Source: Otis tarda (Eukaryota > Chordata > Aves > Otidiformes > Otididae). From it: a DNA stretch of 64,000 nucleotides. The DNA is taken from NCBI GenBank assembly GCA_026413225.1, contig CM048554.1, forward strand, positions 57,495,463-57,559,462, given 5' to 3'. This document shows positions 13,881 to 23,990 of the stretch, in pieces (position 1 is the stretch's first letter; every line of letters begins with the position of its first letter). A program made the translations under genes and the position numbers. The notes under the pieces were generated by a model. The model was not told the origin of the DNA and did no database searches. It saw nothing but the letters and a program-made list of their open reading frames with translations.

Positions 13881-15554
13881 TTCCCTTCAGGTGTCTGAAA
13901 TATCTCTTCCTTAACTGATACAGATTAAGCATTCCACATCTCAGGAATTGATGTTTCTGCCTTTCTGTCAATAACACTTATTTTTTCTAGGTTGTTCTTG
14001 CTTAGATGTAGGCCAGATGAATTCACTTTGGGACAGCATAAGTCTGCATTGCTGAAAAAAGCAATCCTCTCTCTCTACCAGAGGTCTTTTTTCTACTGTC
14101 TCCACAGCATTCCTGCCTCCCCCTTCTCCTGTTTTATCCTACAGCAGGTGTCCATATGTGATAAAACTGCTCAGAAAACTACAGCAAGTTAAAATTAACA
14201 ATTTTGTTAACGAATCACTACTTTAGTCAAATTCACCACATGGACGCTTGAAAATTTGTGCTGGCAGCAAAGGAATAGACAATACAAGAGTAGGACCAGC
14301 AGACAGGAAGAGGGTTAGGAGAACACAATTTTAAAGTAAATGAAAAAAATTTTAAGAGCGAGATTAAATTCTGCAGCACAAACCCCAAAGAACTGAAAAA
14401 TTACCAGCAGTGGCCTTGCTGGTTTCCTTTGCATTCTCAGCTAAGTCACTCCTACCATCCAAGGAGCAGAGATTACTTTCTCAGAAATATTTTTGAGTGT
14501 TAACATCTATGAGCATCTGGGAAATACCTACTGCATATTTAAGACTTTTCATAAAAAAGCCAAGTCATAGACCTTGCCCCAGGTACTCTTAAGGAGTAGA
14601 AGCAGGTTACAAGTGAGGGGAAACAGCTACCGCTCTTCTCCAGAGCAAGTGGGCAAGTAGATTGCAGGAGGAGGTGATGGCTTTGCCATTATACCTCCAG
14701 TAAGCCAATATTATAGGCTTACACGGCATAACCTGTGCAGCATCACTTCTTTTCACCCTATATTTAATAGGGAATGAGGAACCAGAAGGATCTTTCCTAA
14801 CTAACTTCCGTGGTGGTACGGAATAAATTATGGGCTGACCCTTAACTTCTTTAGTCCTCTTGATTATGTTTACACAGGCTACTTTTCTTTCAAAGCCTGA
14901 ACTTTTTCTCCTAGCCTAGCTGTTTTCAAACTCACTTGAAAACAGAGTGCCTGAAAAAATATACAGGTTGGTATTACTGCAGCTTCAGGACTAAGTACTA
15001 AGGACTCCAGTGAGAGGCTCTGAGTAAAAGAAGCAGTTTTCCTTTTTTTTTTGTATATCTTTCAACCTGTTTCCTTTGATTAGATTCAAATGACAGTTTC
15101 TATTAGCAAGTAGTAGATAACAATCAGAACTTGATTGAAAAGGGTCATGTATGTTTTCGGTTTTGTTGCACAGCAGTAGAACCTATTTTTCAGGAAATCA
15201 TGTGAAAAGTGGTCTTTAAAGTGATGTTGCTCAATGAGAAGGAATTCAATGACCCCACGTTCTAAATTTGCAAAGTACAGTCAAAGCTTTAAAAGAATTA
15301 TTCATAATTATTTTAAACTTTACACCCAGAGGGGAGTCCACGACTGAACTTACAGTCAAAGTATCCTGCTGATTTGCTGTATGTCCTGTATGGTAAAGCT
15401 CTTTTGTAGCAAGCTGTCAGTCATACTGCATGAAAAAAAAGATCAAAACCACCTCACACAACTCATAAGCACTGTATAAGAAAACATGACAAATACAAAA
15501 TCTTACATTTTGGAGGTAGCTACAATATTGTATCATTTTAATTATTTTCTACTG

Positions 15555-15579
15555 ACAACAACAACAACAACAACAAAAA
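15555..15579 (+). repeat. (ACA)n microsatellite
   Basis: Seven ACA/CAA units in a row followed by A-rich sequence (ACAACAACAACAACAACAAC and so on). Simple sequence repeat with no further structure. Confidence 0.95.
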
Positions 15580-15899
15580 GGAGCAAATAATATATTGTAA
15601 TCATTCTTTTCACCAGACAGTGAGAAGTAAATACATGGAAATGTATTAGTGATTTGCTAATCACAGCAGATTTTGCAATATCCATAAGAGCACAGCTGAA
15701 GAGTGGACTTTTCCACAAAATGCATTTTTACAAGCAGTAGTTTTCAAAAGGCTGTACAGTCTTCATTTAAGCTTTCCTGCTGCTTAAAATCTATGTGCAA
15801 TCTGAAAATATACTGCGATCGAACATCATCGTTGGTTCTTCAATACGTATCATTCTCCTATTATTTGCCAATAATCTGACATAGCTTCTTGTCATGCTC

Positions 15900-15963
15900 T
15901 GGATTTGCTAGATGACCTTTAAAGGTCCCTTCCAACCCTAACCATTCTATGACTCCGTGATAC
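15900..15963 (+). mobile_element. CR1 LINE 3' tail, short fragment
   Basis: The stretch GATGACCTTTAAAGGTCCCT followed by TCCAACCCTAACCATTCTAT and GACTCCGTGA is the classic sense-strand 3' end of an avian CR1. Only about 60 bp is present, so the copy is severely 5'-truncated, the usual state of CR1. It lies on the strand opposite to the host gene. Confidence 0.85.
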
Positions 15964-18900
15964 CTTAACAAGAAAAAAAAATGGTTCAGTAACAGATGTT
16001 ACATATTCCAAACAGAAAAAGTTAATTTAATAGTCTGAAATGTGTTCATCTGCAGAGTAGCAAAATTTTAAAAGGATAGACATACAAAACAAGGAAAAGA
16101 GATTAAGGATAACAGGGGGAAAAAAGAGACATGAAACGGAGTGATAGGACAAAAGGAGAGAAAAAAAATAAAGTTATGATATGGTGCATGCAAATAGAAG
16201 AGGTGAAGGGGCACTTCACTGGAGGGACAAACAAAAAAGCCTCAAAGCCCAGGAAACTGTTCCTAATTTGGAAAGGTAGACACCCAGCTAACAAAGCCAG
16301 TTGATACATTCCCTGGTGAACAGTATACGTGCATATACTGCCACAGTACTGTCTGCTCCCTGCTTCCTAATGTTCTGCAATTTTTATTCATTTCTTTTGG
16401 CAGTTCTACATTTGGGTATAAATTAATTCAGTGAGATTACTCAATGGATTATTGCCTACAGAAGCAAAACTGTGTACCAGAGAACTGACCTAAATCACTC
16501 CCCACATCAATGTGTGCCATTAGTTGAGCATCTTACACAGCAGCATTCAAAATAAGTATTATTCTGCATCGCTTCATATTGAACAAAAGTATCAGATTCA
16601 GAAATGAGAGACAGCTATTTAGACATTAACAGTTATCATTATTATTTGTATAAAGTATTAATTAATAAAAATCCTATGGTCCTACTCCACTGACTCATAT
16701 AAAAACATCGACAATTTATTTTCAGACATTATAACAATGAAAAAAAAACCTCCACAAAAGATGAAATAATATGTAATACTGCACAAGCCTGTGAAAAAAA
16801 AAAAAAAGTATATTGCAGATAAAAGCCAGCAGCCTCTAGAGCTACAGGTACCTGAAATTTTTCAGACGCTAGTGTTTTGGAAGCATTAAAACTGGAAAAG
16901 AAGGGAATTTAAATTAAGCCAAGATAGTAGCCCTTCACACTGCAGCAGTGAAAAATACAGAAATAGAGCAGATTTGTGTTTGTTCACAAATAATTAAAAA
17001 CTGTTATTGATTTGCCATGTAAATTTTATGGGATGAAGTTCTGTCTCTAAGAAATACTAGGGAAAAATCCCATTCATTTCAATAGGATTCACTGATGTTT
17101 ATAATTTATGCTTTACAGTCTGCAATTAAAACATAACAATTACTTCCCTCCCTGAAAGGGAGAAATGTATGTATTTTATTTTATTAGCATTTTTCCTTAG
17201 GCAATTTTTAAGGATTAGCTCATCAGTTTTGTATAATAATCAACCTACAATTCTTTTCACAGAACAACTAGTGCCAAGAAATGCTGCACATACGTGTCAT
17301 TTGAACCAATACTGTTCACCTCAGTCTATGAAAACTAAAACTGGAACCACAGTAGTGTTTTCTGTTTGTAAGAGAAGTTTTCCCTTTCCTCCTGATGTCA
17401 GCCTCAACATTGACCTTCATGTGCCTGCAGTTTAAAAGGACCATTTACTTCACTGCCTGACAGACAATTTTGTTTTGTAAACTTGCAGGTCTGAAGAACA
17501 CAATGAAATGATTTAAGGATGTACAAAACCAACATTTCAGGTGGTATTTTCTGATTGACATGAGACAAATTCTAGTGGTGTATGGCTTTATAAAGATACC
17601 AATCTCCTAATCTAGCACAAAATAAAAATAGTTTGACTTCAGTATGCCACTCCGTTCCATAAAAATGGCATGAAGCAAAAAGTCTCCATAATACTGTTAA
17701 TGAGACATAAGCTCAGTAGCAACCTGACATCTGATTAACATTTTGAAATTGTAAAAAAAGTCTGGATTTCAAACAAGGAAGACAAAATGCCACCTCTTCT
17801 GCAACACTGGACATAGCTAAAGGTGAAGGCATGACCAAGTGTAGAACAAATTGGTACCAAAATCTCAGCTGTGACAAGGCAATAGTCATTTGATCTGCAG
17901 TGAGCAGAAGATGGGTGTCAGGCTGCACTCAAGGGCAAATGGGAGGAGGAAGTGCAATATCTTATTCACTAGGTTTGTAATTCACTGTAGGAAATAAAGT
18001 GCTTACATTCATATTTTCCTTTTCTTCTCTCAAGCAAAATATCAATTTTTGTTTATGTTTGGTTTTACAATTTTTAATGTTATCTCTCCAAATTCAAACC
18101 TTATAGCTTCATCCTGACCTTAACTCTGTTACTAGTCTAGCTATAATGAATAGTATTTCAGTCCCAACAGTGAAATTCTATTAAGCTGACTAATTTCTAA
18201 GCAACAGAAATTGTAAAATCTGAAAAAAGTTTCTCAAACATGACAACTAGACTTACTTCTATCAACATAAAATCAGGATTCTTATATGTCCGGCTCTCAG
18301 TAGACTCAAAAAGATAGTCACTGAACTGTTACCGTGTTCAGCAAATTAAGACTCAAGTTCTGGATGCTGTCGCTTTGAAAATAATTTTGTGTTCCACTAA
18401 AATCCATTAGATCATCTAATAAGCAAGCATCTTCTAAGGACTGCTTAGAGCTATAATTCTTCATAATCTAAAAAATTAAAAACCCAGAAATTGCTCACAA
18501 AACATTATCTGGTTGTTGAAAAACTACAGTGAATGCTGCTAAGAAAGCATGGTTCTACTTACCGTACTGAAAGCTCACAGAAATCTGTTCAGTACACAAG
18601 CAAAGGAAGATGAAACTAATAATGACAGTTCATTACTAATAACAAAAAGGCTACAAGCAAATTGTAAAGAAAAAAAAACTTACGAGTACTTGATACCAAG
18701 GATACTTTGTACAGAGGCTATGTTGCTTCTGTACAAGACCAAGAAGAACTCATAACTGCTAATTCAATTTAGTACATGTATTTCTCCCATTTACAGTCCT
18801 CTAATTAGAGGCTTATTATTTACTCTGGTTTTGCAGGTTCTCTTTTGATGAAAACTTGCTTAAAAATGGAACCAATAAATAATTTCAATTTATTTTTGAC

Positions 18901-19284
18901 ACTTCATTTTGTCTGGAAGAGATTAAAAATCAAAACATCCATTGTATTGTGGCTTCAATACTGATTGTTTTTCTATGTTAGTAATTCTCTTTTCAGAAGG
19001 ATTTTTAAATTTTATTAAGGAAGTTAAGAAAAAAAAGCAATATTGGTTTTCCTAAGGAAAAAGGAATTTACCAGCAGTAGGCAAACTCATTACATTTCTG
19101 CTCAAAAAGTTGCTTGTCTTATTCTTAGAAATCTTTTTCTAATTGGGACTTCTTGATGATCAAAAAATAGTGTCCTGTGACAGCTCAAGAAAATGTTTCT
19201 GAGATTTTTCATGATATTAGACATTTTAGCAACAGGCAACGGACGTATTTTGCAAGTGGAAATATTTGATTTATAACCAAATAA

Positions 19285-19305
19285 TTTTTTTTTTTTTTTT
19301 TTTTT
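19285..19305 (+). repeat. T21 homopolymer
   Basis: Uninterrupted run of 21 T on the plus strand (A run in the sense of the gene). No LINE or SINE body is recognisable next to it. Similar shorter runs occur near 5833, 16798, 39411 and 48291. Confidence 0.95.
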
Positions 19306-20524
19306 CCCTTTATTTCAATACAAGGAAGCTCTCTTTATGCATCTGCAAGCATTTCCTTTACTGTATTGAAAAGCCTGTCTGGATTTAAGTATGGTTTAGA
19401 TTTAAAACTTGGCCCAAAAAACTTTATTTTTTAATAAAAATGCTGTAATTTTGTGTTGTAAAGTTATTGACTGCAAAATCTATTAGCAGGTGACACACTG
19501 TAAATAACTGCAGTTCCCTATTTGTCTTTGTGGATTCTAAAACTACTATGGGATGTTATGTTAATGTCTTTTGGGAAATTATTAACAACTACAAATTTTA
19601 CCTATGAAGTTTGTGGTTTAGCTTTGTTTGTTTGCATAAAGCCAGTCCTCTAGTCTGCAAAACCTGTTTAGGAAGGGAAAGAAAAAACAACCCAGAACTC
19701 AAATCTACCATACTTACTATCAATAATTTTGTTGACACCATTCAGGAATTCCATAGACTCAAAATAAAATCACAGTCCTTTTTCTCCTTTCAGAATATAG
19801 CCTCTTAATCCAAATAATATCAGAGAAGTTAAAATTTAATCCATTCATCTGGCAAATGTTTCCCTCTGTTTCATAAACATGCATATCACAGAGAAAAATT
19901 GTTCAATTTAAGGTTTCTTACATGATTAGAGTGTAAAAAATCATCATAGAAATATGGTTATTCTCAGACTTAATAGTGTCCTTATTGTAACATGTTACAT
20001 TTCCATAAAACAAAGATTTAGCAAAACCAATTGTGTTATAAGCAGCCAGTAAATACACTTAATTGTCTAGAAGGATTATAAAATAGAAATTCTTGTGCAA
20101 CAGACAATTGTTTTCCAATAGTCTTACCACAAATTGGAGGTCAAATGTCAAGAAAACTAGAAGGAGGATGCAGGGAAAAATATGTGACAGCTTATCAGAA
20201 ATACTGATTCAAATATTCTATGGCTACTGTAAACAAAATAGCCCATCTTGAATAATACAGTACTACAGGTAACATTTCCTCTAAGTAGGCTTACAACCTG
20301 TAGAATACTTCCTTTTTTAATATTCTAGTTAAAAGTTACATCCTACGGGCAGGATAAAAAATATACACTGAAGTATATGATGACTTTTTACACAATGATA
20401 ATTAATCATCACATTTCATTAATAAATTATCAAGCACTTGCAAGCTTTCCACAATCTTTTTCATCTAGTTTGCATATTTTATAATGGTGGAATAACATTT
20501 TAAAAAGTTTGAATAGGCACTTAC

Positions 20525-20551
20525 TGGAATTACAGTTAATCCTGATACAGT
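20525..20551 (-). CDS. NRXN1: NRXN1 alternative microexon at splice site 3 (SS3), 27 nt
   Basis: A 27-nt exon too short for ordinary ORF calling. On the minus strand it is bounded by a pyrimidine-rich acceptor (CTTCCCCATCTAG) and a consensus donor (A|GTAAGT). It enters in phase 1, so the G left by the previous exon completes an Asp codon. The translation is DCIRINCNS plus one base, matching the remembered NRXN1 stretch that follows VKLTVNL in LNS4 (DCIRINCNSSKGPETL). It leaves in phase 1, so inclusion or skipping keeps the frame and changes LNS4 by nine residues, two of them cysteines. SS3 is one of the canonical alternative sites of alpha-neurexins. That it is a cassette here is inferred from position, length and phase, not from transcript data. 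Confidence 0.93.
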
Positions 20552-20650
20552 CTAGATGGGGAAGAATAGATGAAAAATGAAAATTTATCCTTCAAGGTAA
20601 TAGCTGCAGACATCCAATAAAATCACAGTCCACCCTTCCGGGGACAGACA

Positions 20651-20656
20651 CATGCA
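20651..20656 (-). promoter_or_regulatory. RBFOX-type TGCATG motif upstream of SS3 microexon
   Basis: CATGCA on the plus strand reads TGCATG in the sense of the gene, about 100 nt upstream of the microexon acceptor. RBFOX proteins bind UGCAUG near neuronal cassette exons, and an upstream site usually favours skipping. A hexamer occurs often by chance, and the same bases also form an octamer-like ATTTGCAT, so this is only suggestive. Confidence 0.3.
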
Positions 20657-21484
20657 AATATGGCCACTCCATATCATCAATATTTACATACTGTTATAAC
20701 CCAGATATACTGCAATAAGTCTTTATAAATAGAAACGACAAATAGGGTAAAAATGGCCAATTTCAAACAAAGCTACATGGTGACAAATCTAAGTGAAAAA
20801 TCAGGATTAAATGTCAAAGATGCTTAACCGAAGCAGGCTGCAACTTTCTCCCCATCTGTGAAAGAACAGGTAATTTCTCTCAATGCAATTAGAAAGTGCT
20901 CCGTCACAATGGGTCATAGAGCAAGCCAGGCCACAATCAGACATCTTGGACAAATTATGTATAGTATACCTCAAAGGCTGAACTTCAAAAACTAAGTTAA
21001 AAAATAAAAAGCTCATTCTCCGAGCCTATAAATTGAGCTTAGTGGGTTTAGATTTCGTTAATGTGGAGAGCTAAGGAATGAACAGTGGCTACACTTAAAG
21101 CTACATTAATACACAAAAAATAATCCATATTTATAAACTGATAATTCTGTCTATTTTCAGATTATTTCCTTGCCTGACTGAAAAAAAAAAAAAAAAGAGG
21201 GGTATTGGAAGAAGAAGAAATATTGCTAAGACATGGATTTATTTACTTTCTTGAACTATAGAAGCAGGCAAAAACTGACAGAGGGTGGTGTTTTGTATAT
21301 AAAGAAAATGACCTGATTTGCAGCAGGATCTTCTATTGGGCTATCTGCATTTATTATTGGGAGGGAAAAAAAAAAAAATCTACGCCACGCTACTCGGTTT
21401 GTACAGCTACTCCTGGTCTATACCTTTGAGGAACATATATACCATCAAACCTAGATTGTGTTTCCATATAGCTGAGTTTGTCAT

Positions 21485-21672
21485 GTGTCGTCAACCGCAT
21501 CAGAAAAGTGGTTGCAAACAGCCAAGGACCAGCACCCGCACATCCCCTTTTACAGAAAGCGCTCCCGCGGGAGGGAGACCCGCAGCCTGCAGGAGCCCCG
21601 GCTCGACACTAGAGGGGACTGCGAGAGAGGAATGAACAGGGAAACGCTTCCCTTCTCCCTCTCCCTTCCGAA
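21485..21672. other. Isolated CpG-rich block in NRXN1 intron
   Basis: About a dozen CpG dinucleotides by hand count lie within about 185 bp (including CTCCCGCGGG and CCCCGGCTCGAC), in an intron that is otherwise AT-rich and almost CpG-free. Open frames through it in several directions have no recognisable domain. It contains a CTCF-like match at 21603-21621. It could be an intronic regulatory element or the remnant of a GC-rich transposon; I cannot tell which. Confidence 0.5.
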
Positions 21673-22694
21673 ATCTAAACACCAAGGCCTTATTTCAGTA
21701 AGGAACACTTTATTAAAAAGTGCAAGGTTAGGCGATTATTTTCTTCTCCCGCCTCCCCCGCTTTCTGGAAATCATTTTATGTGCTCTTAAAACAATGAAA
21801 TACTTAATTCCCTTTAAAAATAGCATTTCCCTGAATGGGAGAGACTGCACAGAATGTGCATTTCCCTAACTGCACTGTTCTCTTTCACGTCCTGATGTTG
21901 ATTTATTCATAAGCACGGCAGAAGCACTTTAATTTACTTACTTAAAAAAAAAAATAGAGAAAATGTTAACCTAATATTTTGTCCATCATATTTCAAAGCA
22001 GGAAATCAGGTTTTTTTTTTCTGTAAAAGGGCTTGTGCCTCCTGTGCTCACATGGCTGTTTGCTGAGGGCCGCAGTCTTTGGGCATTGAAGGGTTGTTTG
22101 ATACTACAAAAATACCACTACAGAATTGTTTAAAAAGGAGGAAATGAATTTACTATAGATTTGACATCTAAAAAAAGGAGACCAAGAAATCCATCAGTGG
22201 GAATATATAATTGCAACATTTTCAGTGTTAAAACTATACATGATTTCATACATTTGCATGTTGTACATTAATTGGTGGAAGTAAAACTAAACTGACCCAC
22301 ACACACATTGTTTCTGCTTGTGCATTTAAATTGTGGAATTGCTACTGTGAAGAAGTTGTGGAGGGAGACCAATCTTCCACAATGAAGGATAATAATTTAG
22401 CCCAAAAATACCACTGATGAAGTAGTCTTCTCTTTTTAGAATACACAACAGTACAAAAAAAAAATATGATGGATTATGTTAAGACTATATAAAGAATACA
22501 AAAATGCAAAAGAAAACAAAGTATAATGGTCATGTATTTGTGTGTGTATGAACATATGCAAATGCTGCATTGACATGTGTTTATATATCATTTCAGTGTA
22601 CTTATAATGCTAAAACAGGCTGTTTCATAAATGTTTGCAAGCAAAAAGAAAAATGTAAAGAAAATGTTAATTTCTTGGAGGAAGAGTTTGTTAC

Positions 22695-22898
22695 CTAGGT
22701 TGACCGTTAGTTTAACTCGTCCTGCATCCAACTCTAAACGAAGGGTATCTGCAGATTCCCTAGAAGTAGTTGCCATTAAAATGCCATAAGCTCGCTGAGA
22801 CCTGAACCGTAAAGAAACATCTTCGGCCTCTGTATGCATCACAACAGGGAGCTGTATTTTCATGAACATACTTCCATCGTAGTTTAAAATTGTTGCCT
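22695..22898 (-). CDS. NRXN1: NRXN1 exon: first part of LNS4, ending at splice site 3
   Basis: Third neurexin-1 alpha exon, 204 nt, phase 1 to phase 1 (68 codons). With the carried base it reads [20 protein letters not shown], then [20 protein letters not shown], then [20 protein letters not shown], the N-terminal half of LNS4. The acceptor is TTATGTTTTCAG and the donor is CTAG|GTAACA. The exon stops exactly where the family has alternative splice site 3 (SS3), inside LNS4. The next coding piece is either the microexon at 20525-20551 or, when that is skipped, the following constitutive exon outside the window. Few changes from remembered mammalian NRXN1 are visible (TILN for TVLS, SRES for SRDS). 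An open frame runs past the donor into the intron; it is not conserved-looking and is taken as intron. Confidence 0.96.
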
Positions 22899-23374
22899 CT
22901 GAAAACATAAAGGAGAAAATAAGTTACTAAAGAAGTTATTATATTATCAGTTATTATTTTCCGAAGCTGCTCAAGGAGAAGATGGTAAATGTATATTCAC
23001 TCCGTATGACACAGAAAAATTACATATCACAATTATTACTGGGAAACATAAGCAAAGCTGGGTTTGGGTTTTTGTTAGGTTCTTTTTCATTTTGGTTTGG
23101 TTTTAGTGCTTTTTAAATAAACTAAATTGTTCTTTTAACGAACCAGCCATTAATGTATGCACCTTCAACCCGTGATGTATGCACCTTCACACATGAAGAA
23201 ATGCTTGGAAGACTCAGCCTGTACCACTCAAAATAGGTCAAAGCCACTAAAAGCTATTCAGGTAAATCTTGCAGACTATTAAAGGTCATGTCTGACTATC
23301 ATCCACCTAGATAATTACCTTAGGATGCTTAATGTATAAACCTATCAGGACTGCTACTACCACAGCTACAGTTA

Positions 23375-23990
23375 TCATCCAGTTAGGAAAAAACCACCTG
23401 AAATGGGTAAATATCCCCAGCATGGTTTGGACGGGGTGCAGATTGCTTCATGACCACAATGACTGAGGAACGATAGAATCAAAAGTGTGTGTATGAGCAT
23501 TACGACAGCCTCAACAAGAGGATAGAGACTGGATTTGGCATATTGAGGGTAAGATCCTAAACCCCCCGAGACAGGCAAAGAACTGTCACTTTCAGACATT
23601 ATAGGAAACACTCCCGGCAAGCAGCTCTGGCATAGAGCAGTCACAGTCTGTTAGACCCCAGAGCAACCAGCCACAAGTCTTCTTTTCACAGCCCCCAGGC
23701 TGGTAACAAGAAAGGTAGCAGAAAGACTGCATTTCTGCTCGCAGGGAGCCACAGCAGTTCCTAGAAAGCAAAGGACACATCTGTTTCTGAAACGTATTGG
23801 GAAGTCCTTTTCTGCAGGACAATCAAGCGTTGCAGTCAGGTAACCGCCACAGCCTTTGGAAACAGCTCTTTGGCTCAGGGACAGTGGCATGTTATGGTGG
23901 AAGAAGCAGTGAACGAGCAACATCCTTTACCCCAAGCCAATAGTCGGTGGGCAGACTGCCAGGAGTTTCAGGAGGCTCCACAGTATCGTA
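23375..23990. other. GC-richer unidentified block in NRXN1 intron
   Basis: This stretch of about 600 bp is visibly richer in G+C than its surroundings and keeps three overlapping minus-strand open frames of 76-90 codons. None shows a known domain. The composition is what a degraded LTR or other inserted element would give, but I found no family signature or matching ends. Confidence 0.3.

Larger units (their letters stand above)
1..20524 (-). other. NRXN1: NRXN1 intron downstream of the SS3 microexon (partial)
   Basis: It begins with the GTAAGT donor at 20524 and runs off the left edge. I looked for the next expected coding piece ([20 protein letters not shown] in LNS4) and did not see it, so the intron is longer than 20.5 kb. 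The stretch is AT-rich with many A/T homopolymer runs. Its identifiable content is the ancient CR1 at 10712-11640, a short CR1 tail at 15900-15963, a (CAA)n run, a T21 run and a GC-richer unidentified block near 12000. From 1 to about 10000 I recognise nothing beyond low-complexity runs. Open frames of 60-100 codons here show no recognisable domain. Confidence 0.85.
20552..22694 (-). other. NRXN1: NRXN1 intron between LNS4 exon and SS3 microexon
   Basis: A complete 2.1 kb intron with GTAACA donor and a CTAG acceptor. It holds an RBFOX-type TGCATG motif about 100 nt before the microexon and an isolated CpG-rich block at 21485-21672. The remainder is AT-rich with short homopolymers (for example an A16 run near 21181) and no recognised repeat family. 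Confidence 0.9.

Noticed and set aside
22588-22694. Coding extension past the LNS4 exon donor
   Set aside because: The open frame is AT-rich and unlike any neurexin; the CTAG/GTAACA donor and the SS3 microexon explain the exon end.
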